DNA of 64,000 nt from Diabrotica undecimpunctata (GCF_040954645.1 NC_092806.1:147650429-147714428), one strand, 5' to 3'; counted from the stretch's first letter, positions 1-12,319 are shown. The notes: generated by a model from the sequence alone, not told the origin. Translations and numbers: made by a program.

Positions 1-117
1 CTATAAGTTTAGATTCAAGAACTGATTTACCAAAAGTGTCGTAAGTAACTTAAATGAAGTCTTGGAAACTTACTCTTTTGGAATATTTTCCAGATTTTTA
101 TAATCGCTTATTTTCAG

Positions 118-367
118 TTATGCAACGGCACTCGATTGGTTCCTCTTCACCAGCTTTTTCTACTGCATCGCTACTTTACTTGAATTTGCAAGCGTCCATT
201 ACTTTACTAAAGTGGGAAGTGGCGAAATAGCTGTTGATGAGGAAGAATGGGAAGATTGTTCTGAGTCTGAAGAGGAGATCATTGGAGAGATTGAAGCAGA
301 GATCAATTCAACTAACATGGATGGTCCAGCAAGCAGAAGGAATTGTATATTTTGTTCTACATATCGT
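118..367 (+). CDS. Grd: Grd-like exon: M3 and start of cytoplasmic loop
   Basis: Acceptor TTTTCAG at 111-117 and donor GTAAGA from 368. The first base completes a codon from the previous exon, then 83 codons are open. M3 is followed by an acidic stretch (VDEEEWEDCSESEEE) and a cysteine-containing tail (CIFCSTYR). Confidence 0.8.
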
Positions 368-3300
368 GTAAGAAAATTTTCTTACTAGTAGAATTTGCTA
401 ATAATTCTGTCTTAATATGTTTTCTTCAGATTGTTTTTTCATGTAGCTAATTACTTTATGTAGTCAATATTAACTTGAGTGTGCAATTAAAAATTGATTT
501 GCTATAAAAATTCTAGCACTCACAATTCATTATCATTATCACACTTGACATATCTAAATTCTAAAAGTCAAACCTATTTTAAAACTTACTACGTTATTTA
601 AATTTTTAGAATCTTAGAAGCAGAGAACGCAGAAATTGTTTGCTTCACTCTCATCCTTCGACGTTGGAGAGGACTACTCAAACTGAAAATAAGTTGCCCA
701 AATGGAAACAGTTCATATATTGTCTTACAGGAGATGACCAGTTTAGGCGACAGAGGCAAAGGGAAGCTGCAGCCTTAAAAGGTATGTCATTTTCAAAAAA
801 AAAATCTTAGTATCTTAATACTAGTGTTATACAACAACATTAGCAGTCAGGCCATGGAGTGGGGGTATGTACATTGTAAAAATGACGTGCACCCTATCCT
901 TCATGCTGTGACATGCTGGACGAACCATCATAAGGGTCTTTACATTTTACTCTTTTTCGAGTGAAATGTCTTTAATTTTTCCTATCAGCCTCTCTTAGCT
1001 AACTCTGGTTTCTTCCGACCCTGAATGGCTATTAGGTTTGCGAGGGCAGAAGGGTCACTATAATTATCTTCTCCTACACACTCTAAAATTCGCCAACATG
1101 TTTGGCCAGCGCGGCGTTTGAAGGCTAAATTTCCCCTCGTGATTGATACATCAAGTGTACGGTCCTCAGTCCCCGGCGGTTCTAATTTTCCTGATCAAGG
1201 TGGCATGGCGGCCAGAAAAGAGTTGGAGCAGAGGGCAATAATAATTACCGGAAGAGATCAGGTCACCATCATCGACCTTCCCAAGTCTATTACGCCAGTC
1301 AGTTCTATCCATTGCCAACTGTTGCCAGTTTGCTGCGCCTATTTGTCTACCATCCTCATCTACACCATCCCTCCATCTGAGTTTTGGTCTACCCCTTTTT
1401 CTACTTCCCACAGGTTGTGACATAAGGATTCTTCTAGGAGGGTTGTTCTGCTGTGATCTTGCCAGATGTCCTGCCCATCTTAGTCTTCCTATGTTTATAA
1501 AGGATACTACGTCTTTACCACCAAATATATGTTTATATCTGTGATATATCTCGTAGTTGTACCTCCTTCTCCAAACACCATTTTCACAGATGCCACCAAA
1601 TATTCTTCTCAGGATCCTTTGTTCAAATATAAGCAGGAGATTTTCATCTGCCTTGGAAATGGTCCATGCCTCCGACCCATATGTCAACACTGGTTGTATA
1701 AGGGTTTTGTATATGGATATTTTTGTTTTTTGGCTTAAGTTTCTACTTCTCATATGTCTACTCAGTCCAAAATAGCATTTGTTTGCTAGGATTATTCTTC
1801 GCTTGATTTCTTCCGTCATGACGTTCTCCTTGGTGAACGCCCAACATGCGTTTCAAATGCCTGTGATTGTTCGTCCTGTATTTCGACTTTGCAAACAACT
1901 TTACGCATTGTAGCCTTAACCAATCTTATCAGTTTATCGGGGATGTGGAATTCATCCATGGCTTCATACAATTTATTTCTTAGGACACTATCATAGGCCG
2001 ATTTAAAATCTACGAAAAGATGGTATGTGTCGATATTAAATTCATTGGTTTTTTCCAGTATTTGCCTTAGCACAAAGATCTGGTCTGTTGTTGATCGACC
2101 AGGCCTAAAACCACTTTGATATTCGTCAAGAAGCTCCTCTGAATATTCACTCAGGCGACCATATAAAATACTCGAAAATATTTTGTATGCTGTATTAAGG
2201 AGGGTTATTCCCCTATAGTTTCTACATTCTAATTCATCGCCCTTTTTGTGTAGCGGGCAAACGATCCCAATACACCACTCTTCTGGTCTTTGTTCCTCAT
2301 TCCAGGCTCTCAGTATGATTTTATATATATGATTAGTCAGAGTAGCACCTCCACATTTCAGTTCCGCGGGTATACCATCACTTCCTGGAGATTTATTATT
2401 TTTTAGGTGTTTTATTGCATCCCGTACTTCCTGAATTGATGGAGGCTCCAATGGTGTATTGTTGTTTGCTCCTGGGGGTGGTTGATTTGGATCTTCTACT
2501 TCGATAGTAAGTAGTTCTTTATAGTGTTCCACCCACCTTTTCAATACTTCTTCTTTTGTATTGAGTATATGCCCCTCCTTATCCTTACATAGTCCGATCC
2601 TTGGTTTAAATTCTTTTCTTGCTTTATTTAGATTTTTATAGAATTTTCTTGTTTGATTTTCCTTTTTTAATGCCTCAAGTTCTTCCAATATTCTATTTTC
2701 ATAAGTTCGCTTTTTTCTTCGATGGATGTACTTCTCTTTTCTTCTGAAATCTTTATATTTTTGTTCTTTTTCTCGGGTTCTTCTTTGCTGCATCAGTTTA
2801 TATGCATTGTTCTTTCTTCTTGTAATGTCCTCGCACTCAGCATCGAACCAGTCATTGCGTGGTGGTGGTCTTTGTGGCCCTAGAATGTTATTTGCTGCGT
2901 CTTTAATGTAATTTTTACACATTTCCCATTGTTCACTAATTGTTAGATTCTCTTTAGTTATGTATTTAGTTTCGATATAGTTTTGAAACCTTTTTACCGT
3001 TTGCGGGTTTTTGAGGAGTTCAATCAGTTCAATCATGGAGATCAGGTCACCATAACAAACGAAAAATGCATATATGTGCCTAAATTCTACGATGTTTAAA
3101 CTATATTAATAGAGGTATCAATGATAGAACTGGAAAAAGAACGCGAAGATTGAACGAGGAGAACAAGATTCTTAAATATTTCATCTTATCACGATAAGGT
3201 TGATTCACACGAATTATGATTAAAGGTTGATCTGCACCCTCAATTAATTTTCTTTTTGATCCTAGAGATGGCTCTACTGCGACATGCTGCTGTGATAAAA

Positions 3301-5479
3301 TTTAACATAATTTTAGGTTTCTACATGATAAAAATTTTCAAACCCTAACATAAAGTACAGTTTTCTATCGTTATATCCATTAGCTGAGTTGCTAAGTTGT
3401 GTAGACAGTAATTTTATCATATAGGCTTTACTATTTAATACTTATAACTTTATTAGACCAAGTAAACGAAGATATATTTTACAACATCTTTATGTATAAT
3501 ACTTTACTGCTCTGTTCTGTCAATCTGAATATAATATATGGTATTCATACAGTGAATTTATTAACAAACAAAATTTTATGACATCGTAAACAAAAGTTTA
3601 AACAGTATCTACTATTCTGTAAGTTTTAGCATGGCCAGTTCAAAATTCAAACCGATAACATTCTTATTAAATTTTGTTGTAATCTGCCAAAGTGTTGTAC
3701 AAAGTAATTGATATGGCAACTCTGTTAGTATGACGTTTCCTTTGAAGCGTTTCGAAGCCGAAAGTAATGCTATCTATCGATGATAAATATTATCGATGTT
3801 TCTAATGGAGCCACCTCCCTACAAAACAATTTGATGGAGGCAGTTCAAGATGTAATTCTTGTTTAACGATATTTTTCATATGTCTAAGAAAAAATATTCA
3901 ATGTTTTATTGCAAGTATTTTACACTTTTACAGTTTTATATATGTTTTTAAGGAAATTTTGTATCGTTTCTTACCGGTAGCTTTATTATAAGCCGGAACA
4001 TATTATTTTTTCCCAAGTGGCAAAACTGTACATTCAAAAATTTTAAATAAAAGTATTCCTTATGATTATTTCTTTAGGCTGTAAGAAAATTAACAAAATT
4101 GTATGTTTGGTTTTACCGCTTAATATTTGGAAAGAAGTAGTTTTTTGAATTTTTTCGAAAACTAAAACATGAAGTTTGCTCAAAATTTGTCAAAATACGT
4201 CTAGATATCACATATACATTCTCAAATTTTTTCAAATTTTTTGAATGTGTAGTTTGTCTTTTGGGGGGTGCAGATCAACCTTAACAACACACTACTATAA
4301 AAACACATAGCGTTTGATAACAGAATAATAAGTGGGAACATTTAAATCTTATATCAAACTAAATATTTAATTCATATTTGGATATGAATGAAATGCTTAT
4401 AATATTAATACTTATTGTTGTATGGCTCTTTATAAAAATATTCATTTAATATATCACCAATTTATAATCTGAAAAAAAACTTCAAGATATTTTAAGGTAT
4501 TTTGTTCAAATAACATTTTGTTTCTCAAAGAATCATGTTTCTTTTTTTTTGAGTATCACCTATGGATCACACCATAATACTATGACTAACAAGATAGGAT
4601 TTTCCCGTAGCACAAAATCGGTCGTGTTCACGCATGCCGTCATTGGAGAGTAGAATTTGAATTCTTGTTAAAGTTAAATGGGATTTTTATGCATTCTGTG
4701 ATGAAATTATTCAATTAGCAAAATAATAATATTAAATAAAGGTTTAATAATTACAATAATCGTACACAAAAGGATATCTCCAAACTATTTATTAAAGATT
4801 ATTTATTGACACATACAAAAAACTGACATTACGAACGTGCAACTCTCCAATTACGTCACGACTTATGCGCATTATCTTATCTTCTTAATCATAGTATCAT
4901 GGATCATACTAATTGTAATAAAAATTGACAAAATTTCGGCCAAATAAATTTGAAACATTTGTGTATACATTAATTGTATTATATTATTTGTAACGACTAT
5001 CTTATTCCTTTTTTATAGTTCTGATATTTATACATATAAAAGTTTTAATTTAACTGTATTAGAAGTAATTCAAATAAATTCATTTTCTTAGATAGTGATT
5101 CAGACAGTCAAATGAGATTTGACTTTGATTGACCTTGTTTATGAATTTTATTACATTACTGAGAAGTAACTCTCCTCTATATGTTTTAGAAGTACCTAAA
5201 AGGGTTTCAACGAATTAAAAATTATATTATTATCTTTAAAAATGTGTTTTTATGAACAAAATATTATGCATATCTCTATGTAATGTATTTTTAGGTACTC
5301 AGATTGGCGGAAGACATGTCAATAGCGTCTCTTTAATAGATAGAATATCAAGAATCATCTTTCCTGCTTCTTTTGGTTTCTTCAACTTATTTTATTGGAT
5401 AATCTATTACACAAACCTTGACACCTTTAAATGGGGAAAAAGCAAGCTGTACGCCATAAATCAACAAGGTTTCGACTAA
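118..5479 (+). CDS. Grd: GRD-like GABA-gated ion channel subunit, 3' exons (partial)
   Basis: Last three exons of a Cys-loop ligand-gated channel: 118-367, 610-781 and 5295-5479 (stop TAA 5477-5479). The splice phases agree: exon 1 ends on a full codon before GTAAGA, exon 2 carries one extra base before GTATGT, and exon 3 resumes after TTTTTAG. Exon 1 gives transmembrane segment M3 (ALDWFLFTSFFYCIATLLEF) followed by HYFTKVGSGE, the M3 end typical of insect GRD. An acidic and then basic cytoplasmic loop follows. Exon 3 gives VNSVSLIDRISRIIFPASFG and M4. Known of the family: GRD is a neuronal plasma-membrane subunit that can co-assemble with LCCH3 into GABA-gated channels. The ligand-binding domain and M1-M2 lie upstream of the window. 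The 4.5-kb last intron is full of transposons. Another GABA/glycine-type subunit is the alternative. Confidence 0.8.
610..781 (+). CDS. Grd: Grd-like exon: M3-M4 cytoplasmic loop
   Basis: Acceptor TTTTTAG ends at 609 and the donor is GTATGT from 782. It is open in the phase left by the previous exon and encodes a basic loop ending FRRQRQREAAALK. Loop sequence is poorly conserved in this family, so the support is splice phase and position. Confidence 0.7.
850..3053 (-). mobile_element. RTE-like non-LTR retrotransposon, 5'-truncated with internal deletion
   Basis: Minus-strand remnant inside the last Grd intron. ORF 3036-1816 carries the linker after the endonuclease and the RT core (RNYRGITLLNTAYKIF, DEYQSGFRPGRSTTDQIF, HLFVDFKSAYDSV). 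ORF 1819-1166 carries the C-terminal domain (RRYNYEIYHRY, GSRKRGRPKLRWRDGVDEDG). Between them, near 1816-1850, the reading jumps from FETHVG straight to the thumb region. The block with the catalytic (Y/F)ADD and the LRQGDPLS motif is therefore deleted, so the copy is dead. The 3' untranslated part probably extends to about 850, but I could not place the end. A 16-bp direct repeat lies at 1254-1269 and 3038-3053. Confidence 0.8.
3220..4284. mobile_element. Non-autonomous TIR element bounded by TTAA
   Basis: Inverted 17-bp ends AAGGTTGATCTGCACCC at 3223-3239 and its complement at 4266-4282, with TTAA at 3220-3223 and 4281-4284. No coding potential inside the roughly 1-kb AT-rich body. TTAA flanks suggest mobilisation by a piggyBac-type transposase. 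The ends are offset by one base relative to TTAA, so family assignment is tentative. Confidence 0.55.
4577..4897. mobile_element. Short TIR element (MITE-like)
   Basis: Ends at 4577-4600 and 4874-4897 are inverted copies matching at about 21 of 24 positions, both beginning ATACTATGA. A second inverted block (CATTGGAGAGT near 4641 versus ACTCTCCAAT near 4841) lies further in. About 320 bp, no ORF. Confidence 0.5.
5295..5479 (+). CDS. Grd: Grd-like terminal exon: M4 and stop
   Basis: Acceptor TTTTTAG ends at 5294. Joined to the G at 781 the frame reads GTQIGGRHVNSVSLIDRISR, the conserved pre-M4 block, then IIFPASFGFFNLFYWIIYY (M4), and a short hydrophilic tail ending in TAA. The start of this exon is the splice site, not the in-frame ATG 43 bases upstream. 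Confidence 0.85.
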
Positions 5480-6155
5480 TATTTTCCTGATTGATTACAT
5501 GAATGTGATATTTATAAAGTGTCCCCTAAAACGTCAATATGATCATGAATGTATTGCACAATAATTTGTATTGTACAATAGCACTGAGAGTCTCTATAAA
5601 AAGATGAAAAAATTGTGAAATTTATTGTATCAATTATCTAAATTGTATAATATATCCTGGGTGTACAATATTCCTCAACTGTTTTTAGATTTTGTTTTGT
5701 AGTTTCAACAGTTGTAACTGTAAACCTGACAATAATTTTATAGAGGGAAAAAATGATTGCTTCACAATTACACAAACTGCTTTATTTATGCTGCACGTGA
5801 TAACTATAGGAAAGTCAATCATTAACTACACATATTACACAAAATATTATATTATATAAAATATGTTGACCATCAAAATTTATTAACGTGAAGTATCTAT
5901 GCAATATGTTGACGATAATATTGATCATAGGTATTCTTAAAATATTGTAGAGCCCAGTAAAATAAAGTAATTAAATTCCTATTAAATTTAAAACAAAAGG
6001 ATTATAGTGACAGACCAAAAAAATAATGATTTCTTTGTTCAGAATCCTTTTGTAGACTAGGAATATGTCATGTAATAAAATAATTAATCTTATGCATAAA
6101 GTGGAAAAGAGGCTAATATATTCAAAGCATCGCAAAATCAAAAGTTACGCTAGAT
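5480..6155. other. Grd 3' flank, no further gene seen
   Basis: AT-rich sequence with the presumed Grd 3' UTR. I see no coding exon, repeat family or structured RNA. Confidence 0.4.
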
Positions 6156-6385
6156 TATAGAGTGGACCAAACGTCTGATGTTGTTTTTAATGATGTGGGT
6201 GTTTTATTTAAAAAACCAAAATGACTAATGATAGGAACAAATGGTAAATCTGACAACGTTTAAACAATTAAATTTCAAATCTTCATAATGCAAAATAGGT
6301 GTAGGTATACAAGTTTTTGCACAATTTGGACAATTATTCATTTAACAGATATTTAGGCGTTTCCAGACTTTTGGTTCACTCTGTA
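6156..6385. mobile_element. Tc1/mariner-type MITE, 230 bp
   Basis: Inverted ends at 6156-6177 and 6364-6385 match at 19 of 22 positions (TAYAGAGTGRACCAAA then GTCTG) and begin with TA, consistent with a TA target site. The short internal sequence has no ORF. Confidence 0.6.
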
Positions 6386-6470
6386 TATATGCTTACCTAG
6401 TAAGATTATAAAATATTGAAGTTAATGAATACTAAACAAAAAAAAATGCTGTAATATGTCGGCTAATATA

Positions 6471-8133
6471 TACGAGCCCCTTCCCATATCAGTTGGCCCA
6501 CATAAGGAATTTGCAGTTTAAGTCGATTACCAAAAAAAAATTATACTCTGCATATTTTTATAAGTTCCCATATTAATTAATATGGCATTTTAATTAATAT
6601 TTATTAAAAAAATTACCCTTATGGTTTTTTATTTATTTTCAACAATAAAAAAAATTTTACTAAACCATGGCCACAGAATAATAAACAATTAGAATGCCCA
6701 CTCTGCTTGTCAAGATAAGTACGCGCATCTCGTTCGCGCAGACGGAGCCAGTGCTGTTCAGTGAAATTTTATCTGTTGTGCATAGAAAAATTAACCCGGT
6801 TTAATTACTGTAGACATAATATGCAATATTTTATTCGCACTTTTAGTTGAAGAATAGATTAAATTATTTCAAATTTACTAAATTATTATTCTCTAAAAAT
6901 TTAAATTACAGATCTGTCGTAGCTTGTCACAAATTTCTCAATTCGAGTCTATGTTTCTGTTTAAAATATGGCGATCGCGTGCTGACACACTTCAAAGGCG
7001 GCATCTGAGAGTGAACATTCTGATAGTTATTTATTAGGTACCCTTCCTTGCTATGCATTCACTTATGTCAACATACGTTGATTTTTTCATTATTACGTTA
7101 AATCCAGAGGTAACTATGAAAAAATGACATCAAAACGATAATATTGTCTGTTAAAATGTATTTTGTAGTATTTTAAAGTATTGTATTTCAGTATTATCAT
7201 CAATGAGAAAATGTGTTCAATCATTATTAGATTTTTTAATTATGGAAAATCCAATTCGGAAATCGCGAATATGTTGCAATTGTAAGAAATGTACGAAAAA
7301 GTAAAATAACTAAAGCAGATCGAAGGGCATTAAGACGCATTAGAGTGAAAACTGGACGAGCAATTGATATGGAGTTAAACGTTTTATGGAGAGACGTTAG
7401 TGAAAGACACGTTTATAGATCAATATGTCACCGAGAGGCCCACAAATTAATATTTGGTACTTACAAAGTAAGTTTTATAGTTGAAAAAATTAGTAGGAAT
7501 TGTTTTTAATAAATTTCACTTTATTATAGGCTAAGGAAAAGCCACTTTAAACATTACAACAAAAGAAAAATAGACTAAGATGGTTAAAACAGCATAAAGA
7601 TTAGACTCAGTCTCAATAGGATTCAATAGAATGGAGTGATGAGTTCAGATTTGAAGGGTGTGTTGGAGACAAGAGGAGTCGCATCATTTAGAGGAAAAAT
7701 GAAGCTGTTCATCCCGACTATCTTAAGAGAAAAGTCAAGTTTCCTGCATCTGTCATGATCTGGGGCAGCATGTCGTCTAAAGGTGTGGAACAGTTACATT
7801 TTATTGATGGGATTATAAACACAGACAAATATTTGAATATTTTAGAAGAATCTCTTAAAATGGATTGAAGACCATGGAATCCCACTTCTGAAATGGGTTT
7901 CTAGCAGTCCCGACTTGTAGCCGATAGAGACTTTTTTTTTAATTCATTATTATTCTGTTTAATCAATAGTTTTCATTACGTTATAAAATATTTTCTATAA
8001 TTAGGAAATTCAAAAATGTTGTTTGATGCATTAAAACTTCTAAAATTTACGCTGTGCTTTTATTTTTGTTCCCTAAAATTTAATTTTCGTATCAATCCAA
8101 CGTTGGTTCAACTGATATGGGAAGGTGCTCGTA
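6471..8133 (+). mobile_element. Tc1-like DNA transposon, decayed
   Basis: Ends at 6471-6495 and 8109-8133 are inverted repeats, 25 bp with one mismatch, starting TACGAG. Total length 1663 bp, normal for Tc1. The internal transposase gene (about 7225-7925) is broken. Right-hand flank is GTA then CATAAC; left flank is TATA. Confidence 0.8.
7225..7925 (+). pseudogene. Tc1-like transposase pseudogene with a 62-bp intron
   Basis: Fragments of a Tc1 transposase in order: helix-turn-helix region around 7240-7467; an apparent intron 7468-7529 (GTAAGT...TTATAG); then KPL, RLRWLKQHKD, IEWSDEFRFE (first catalytic Asp, 7630s), and SVMIWGSMSSKG. The region that should hold the second Asp (DNDPKH block) is missing after LEESLKMD. 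The SPDLNPIE block survives only as SPDL-stop-PIE near 7910. Stops and deletions make it inactive. An intron in a Tc1 transposase is uncommon but not unknown. Confidence 0.7.
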
Positions 8134-8639
8134 CATAACTCGTATGATTTGGGAGAATTTAAATTGTCAATATTTACTGGACTTTACATAAATATCTATG
8201 TAGGTATTTATTGTTTAATATTAATTGTTAAAATGTGAGAATATTGTTGTTTTATGTCGTAAAAATTATAAAATTGTGCCGAAGTTGCGTTAATATGCCA
8301 AACTTCATAATCAAATTATATCTTGAATGGATTATGTGAAAATAAAAAAGTCGATGTGTTTTGTTTTTTTTAATACCTATAAAACCTTAAGATGTTTCTA
8401 TGCAAGTCTTAAATATATTTTGTGTACTAATTAACAACAGCTTTGTAGTAAGTGTCTGGATTTTTGACCTAAAACCTGTGGAGATGACTTTCTAATTTTT
8501 TGCTATGTTAGGCATCGCATATGTATACTAATGCACTATGCTCTGCTTTCACTGCACTACTAGTAAGATTTAACTTCCTTAAATCACCTAACCTGGTTTA
8601 TTGTCTAACAGCTGGAGAGTCTCGCCACTCACGTGACGA
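8134..8639. other. No feature recognised
   Basis: AT-rich spacer between the Tc1 element and a jockey-like remnant. No ORF or repeat ends seen. Confidence 0.3.
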
Positions 8640-9030
8640 TGTAGCCTATCTTCATGGTTCCGAGTGGGTTTAGAGATAGTATTACCGATGGAACCGTATC
8701 AATTTAAGTCTTTGTAGAAATTACTATTGCTGAATTATCCAATTCTCTGAATTCTACTTTCGCTAGCACAACCCCATAGTTGTATGCCATACCTTCAAAA
8801 ATAAGGATTGATTGATACTTGAGGATTTGATTGCAAACTAGCATCTTGGTATGAATGGATAATTTGGGGTCACGTCCAAGCAACCAATATATTTGTTTAT
8901 ATCTGATTCCAAGCTCTTATCTTTTCTTTTTAACACGCGGATTCCACCCGAGTCATGCATCAGAGTAATGCCCAAATATTTTGCAGTATTTTCATGTGGA
9001 ACCTGAACCTCCTTTATTATGACTAGAGTA
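8640..9030 (-). pseudogene. Jockey-like RT C-terminal fragment
   Basis: On the minus strand the sequence reads VQVPHENTAKYLGITLMHDS, then GRDPKLSIHTKMLVCNQILK and a GVVLAKVEFR-like block. This is the order seen after the RT palm in jockey-group elements (KYLG.TL, then LYK.ILKP..TYG). The core RT is absent. No long ORF. Confidence 0.6.
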
Positions 9031-9061
9031 TATTGTCTCCTTTTATTAGTGCAATCAATAT

Positions 9062-9339
9062 AAATGAATTTGGTTTCCGTCAGCTTGGTTATCTATGTTA
9101 AGTCAAATTTTTGTTCTGATCTAAGGAGTTCTGCAAAAGAAATTAACATGAGGACTTTTGAACTAAAGCAGATAAATATATTCACAAATAGCCAAACAGT
9201 TATAGCTCTTATAAGCTATAACTGGACAGATTCGCGGAACCTAAGAATGCCACACTGATATGGATTTCAGGTCACCCGGGAATACAATGCAATAAAAGAG
9301 CTGATGAACTTCTCAGAAGAGGATCACCTACAAAATAGT
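9062..9339 (+). pseudogene. RNase H domain fragment of a non-LTR element
   Basis: Plus-strand reading includes FELKQINIFTNSQTVIALIS and, after one frame change near 9255, TLIWISGHPGIQCNKRADEL. This matches the end of an RNase H domain (W..GH.GI..N..AD.LA) from I/R1-group elements. Only about 90 residues remain. Confidence 0.6.
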
Positions 9340-9436
9340 TTGTTCCGTGACCTGAATAAGTCTGGATCCGAAGAAAACATAACTCTCACCGGGAAAAACA
9401 CCCGGTCAAGCAAAATGTATATTGGACAGGCATGTA

Positions 9437-10240
9437 CTAATAGGATAGTGAAGAGCCTTGTAAACCAACCGTCACTGGAAAACTTTCGGTCAATCCGACA
9501 GAAGTCCTTACTTTGGTGTACGCTCCCTCATACATATACTTCACGAGCCTTACGTACTTCTGAAGAACCCATTCCTCTCTTATACATCTCCATACCTCTT
9601 GTATACGAGCTGTGCCGTACGCCTTCCCAAGATCTATAAATATCAAATGTAGTTCATGCCGTATTTCTCTATTAGCTGTCTCAAAGCAAACAAAGGATCC
9701 GTTGTCCTCCTTTCTGGCATAAAATCAAACTGTTCTTCTCCTTAACCTTCGCTCTATAGTTCTCTCCCAAATTTTCATTGTGTGCGACAATAATTTCATC
9801 GCTCTCCAGTTCTTACAGTCCTGAATATCCCCTCTCTCTTTATACAGTAGTACCATCACACTCTCCCTCGTGTATTGGGCATCATCCTTATATATCCTAC
9901 TCATCATTTGCCACAACAAATCAGCCTCTTCCTCCTCTAGAGTCATTCAAATCTCCAAAGGTATTCCATCAGGTCCTACTGCCTTACCATTCTTCATCGT
10001 ATTTAAAGCGTTAACAACCTCATCTCTCGTTATCCCCGGTATTACATTCTCATTTGAAGTCCGAACTCCTCTAGCTCTCCTTTGGTGTTCTTCATTTAGC
10101 AACTATCTAAAGAACTCATACCACCTTTGGTTTATTTCAACATGGGATCTTAACACTTTTCCATTCGTCTTTATTGTTATTTATCTATTATTCTGCCAAC
10201 CAGCAGCTCTTTTGGTTTTTGAAAATTTCACCTCAACCTT
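9437..10240 (-). pseudogene. RTE-like reverse transcriptase remnant
   Basis: Minus-strand pieces in order: NGKAVGPDGIP near 9960-10000, KERGDIQDCKNWRAMKLLSH with IWERTIERRLR (9946-9725), then MIFIDLGKAYGTARIQEVWR and RLVKYMYEGAYTKVRTSVGL (9646-9437). They follow RT motif order but carry stops and small deletions between blocks, and the (Y/F)ADD palm is missing. Confidence 0.65.
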
Positions 10241-10280
10241 GGTTATTCGTGGCAGTTATTTTCACTATACAATAAACTAA

Positions 10281-12213
10281 AAGGTATGGAAAGACAAGTA
10301 TTCTGTAAAATTAAAATTTATTGACAAACAATTATAAATAAATAAACAATGGTTTAGTATCTAAAGCATGTGAATTAATCTATCAGTCAGAGGATTCAAT
10401 ACTGACAAGTACGAGGTAGATTTTCTTGATATCATTAAGAGTTTTTGGTTTGGTACTAATTTGTACGATTCGATATACACTTATTGATTTACTATACACT
10501 TAAAAGTATTCTTTGCATATCCAGAAGAGTGCCCATCAAGTTTGAATAACCAATAAAACATTTTCAAAGAGTTATATCTTTTATGAGAAAGGTGCTACGC
10601 AAATAAACTCAAGAGGTTTTAATAGGCACATTTTATGGCTAATCAAAATCTTAAGGTATTGTTAATAAAGTCCAAAGAGTACCAAAACAAGTTAAAACAT
10701 AATAAAAAAACTATGTTTCATTTATCTGTATGACTTTAAACGGCAAAATATTGTTTGGTTAAGCTAAATGATTATGGTGCAATCATCCCGCAAATTCTTC
10801 CAAAATTTTAACCTCACAAATTTCTTTTAGCTACGCCCATGGCTAACAAATCCTTAGAAGAGTTATACTACATTTTCTAATTGGCATATCAAGGGCAAGT
10901 CATGGTTCTTCTATGATCCTTTCCCTTCTCAGAAACTAGTCAATAGCTTGTGTGTTTTGTCTATCCAATAACTCTTCACTTCTAAAAACAGATATAATTT
11001 TCTCAGATTCCAAAACCTCCAAAAATCAAGGAAGCCTCTTTGCATCTTGTCGCTAGTTATATTACGCCATGTTGCTCGTTGGATACGTAATGCCGCTGCA
11101 TTACCTATGGCACTGTGCATGTTCCTGTTGAAACAATCGCCGAATTGTTTATTGGCGCCAGTTCACAATAACTACAGTATCCCTACCTGAGAATATACTT
11201 CTCAGACATGTGCCACTGTGAACCTGTAAGTACAGTTTGTTACTATATTCGTTTGTTATATTCGACCCAAAAGTCGAGTTTTGCAAATAGAGACACTAAA
11301 TCCTCTAGTAAGTTATTGACAACATTGCAATATTTTATTTTTCTTTGTTACAAAGGACTATTTTTATTATAAGTGCTGTCAAATTATTGCTCCTTAATTT
11401 ATATGTATGTATACATTTATTTGTTTTGCTTACCTGTATTAAAATACCAATAGTGTTTAGTATTTAAAAAAATATGGTGATCACTTAATTTGATTATATG
11501 TCCTCAAGGTAAAATAATTTTTAAATTCATTAACTTATTAGTAATTTATAGTGATTACTATCACTATTTCTCTATCCAATCCAATATTTCTATCATCTTT
11601 GAATCAGTATATTGTTGGCAACAAAGTTTATTATCTCGGACCACTGACAGTTCTCTATTATCTGTATCAGCAATAACTTAATACAAATCTCTCTAAATAA
11701 ATGCGTATTTTCACATAAAAAATTGAATGACTTACAGAAACATTCTTCTAGACATGCAATAAATTTCATAACATAAGTCTCACTGTGTTGCAATAACAAC
11801 TTAAATATTCACAAAATTCAAGTATTAATAAAAATACAATTCACTTAAAAGGATCAAGAAAATTACCACAGTGGTTATAATAAATATCCTTTTTAATATT
11901 TGGTTTTTAAAAAATATTACTGTGATATTTTTTATGTTAAACATTTAGATAAAAAGATTAGATCATTTATATTATCAATTTTCCTAAGTATATTCCTTAA
12001 GTTCCTAAAGGCTTATAGCTGATATTTTTTCGTTAAATTGTCGACCAACATTTATAGATAAAGCGTCAACATGTTTATAGTACTGATTTCTGCAGAAATG
12101 CACCACGGTCACCAAAAGTTCCTAATTCCATGTTTATAATAAAGTTTGCAGAATCTCTGATTGGTTCATTAAATTAAATGAAGCAGTTAAATTTGCTAAA
12201 GAGCTTCTATTTG
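10281..12213. other. Intergenic, no gene recognised
   Basis: AT-rich sequence with only short, low-complexity or frame-broken ORFs (for example 10929-11120 and 11593-11799) and no domain I recognise. No inverted-repeat element found by eye. Confidence 0.3.
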
Positions 12214-12319
12214 GTTTTACAAATTTTTGTTCTAATCATAGCTTATTTATTGGTGGAACCATTTGGTAAAGTTTTACAAATTTTTGTTCTAATCATAGCT
12301 TATTTATTGGTAGAACCAT
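12214..12319. repeat. Two-copy tandem duplication, 57-bp period
   Basis: A block of about 49 bp beginning GTTTTACAAATTTTTGTTCT is present at 12214 and again at 12271 with one mismatch. It immediately precedes an endonuclease-domain fragment of a non-LTR element. Confidence 0.75.

Noticed and set aside
5252..5294. ATG at 5252 as a start for the M4 ORF
   Set aside because: The sequence before 5295 is intronic (TTTTTAG acceptor), and joining to 781 restores the conserved pre-M4 reading.
12214..12319. Duplication as LTRs or TIRs of an element
   Set aside because: The copies are adjacent, in direct orientation and only about 49 bp, better explained as a local tandem duplication.
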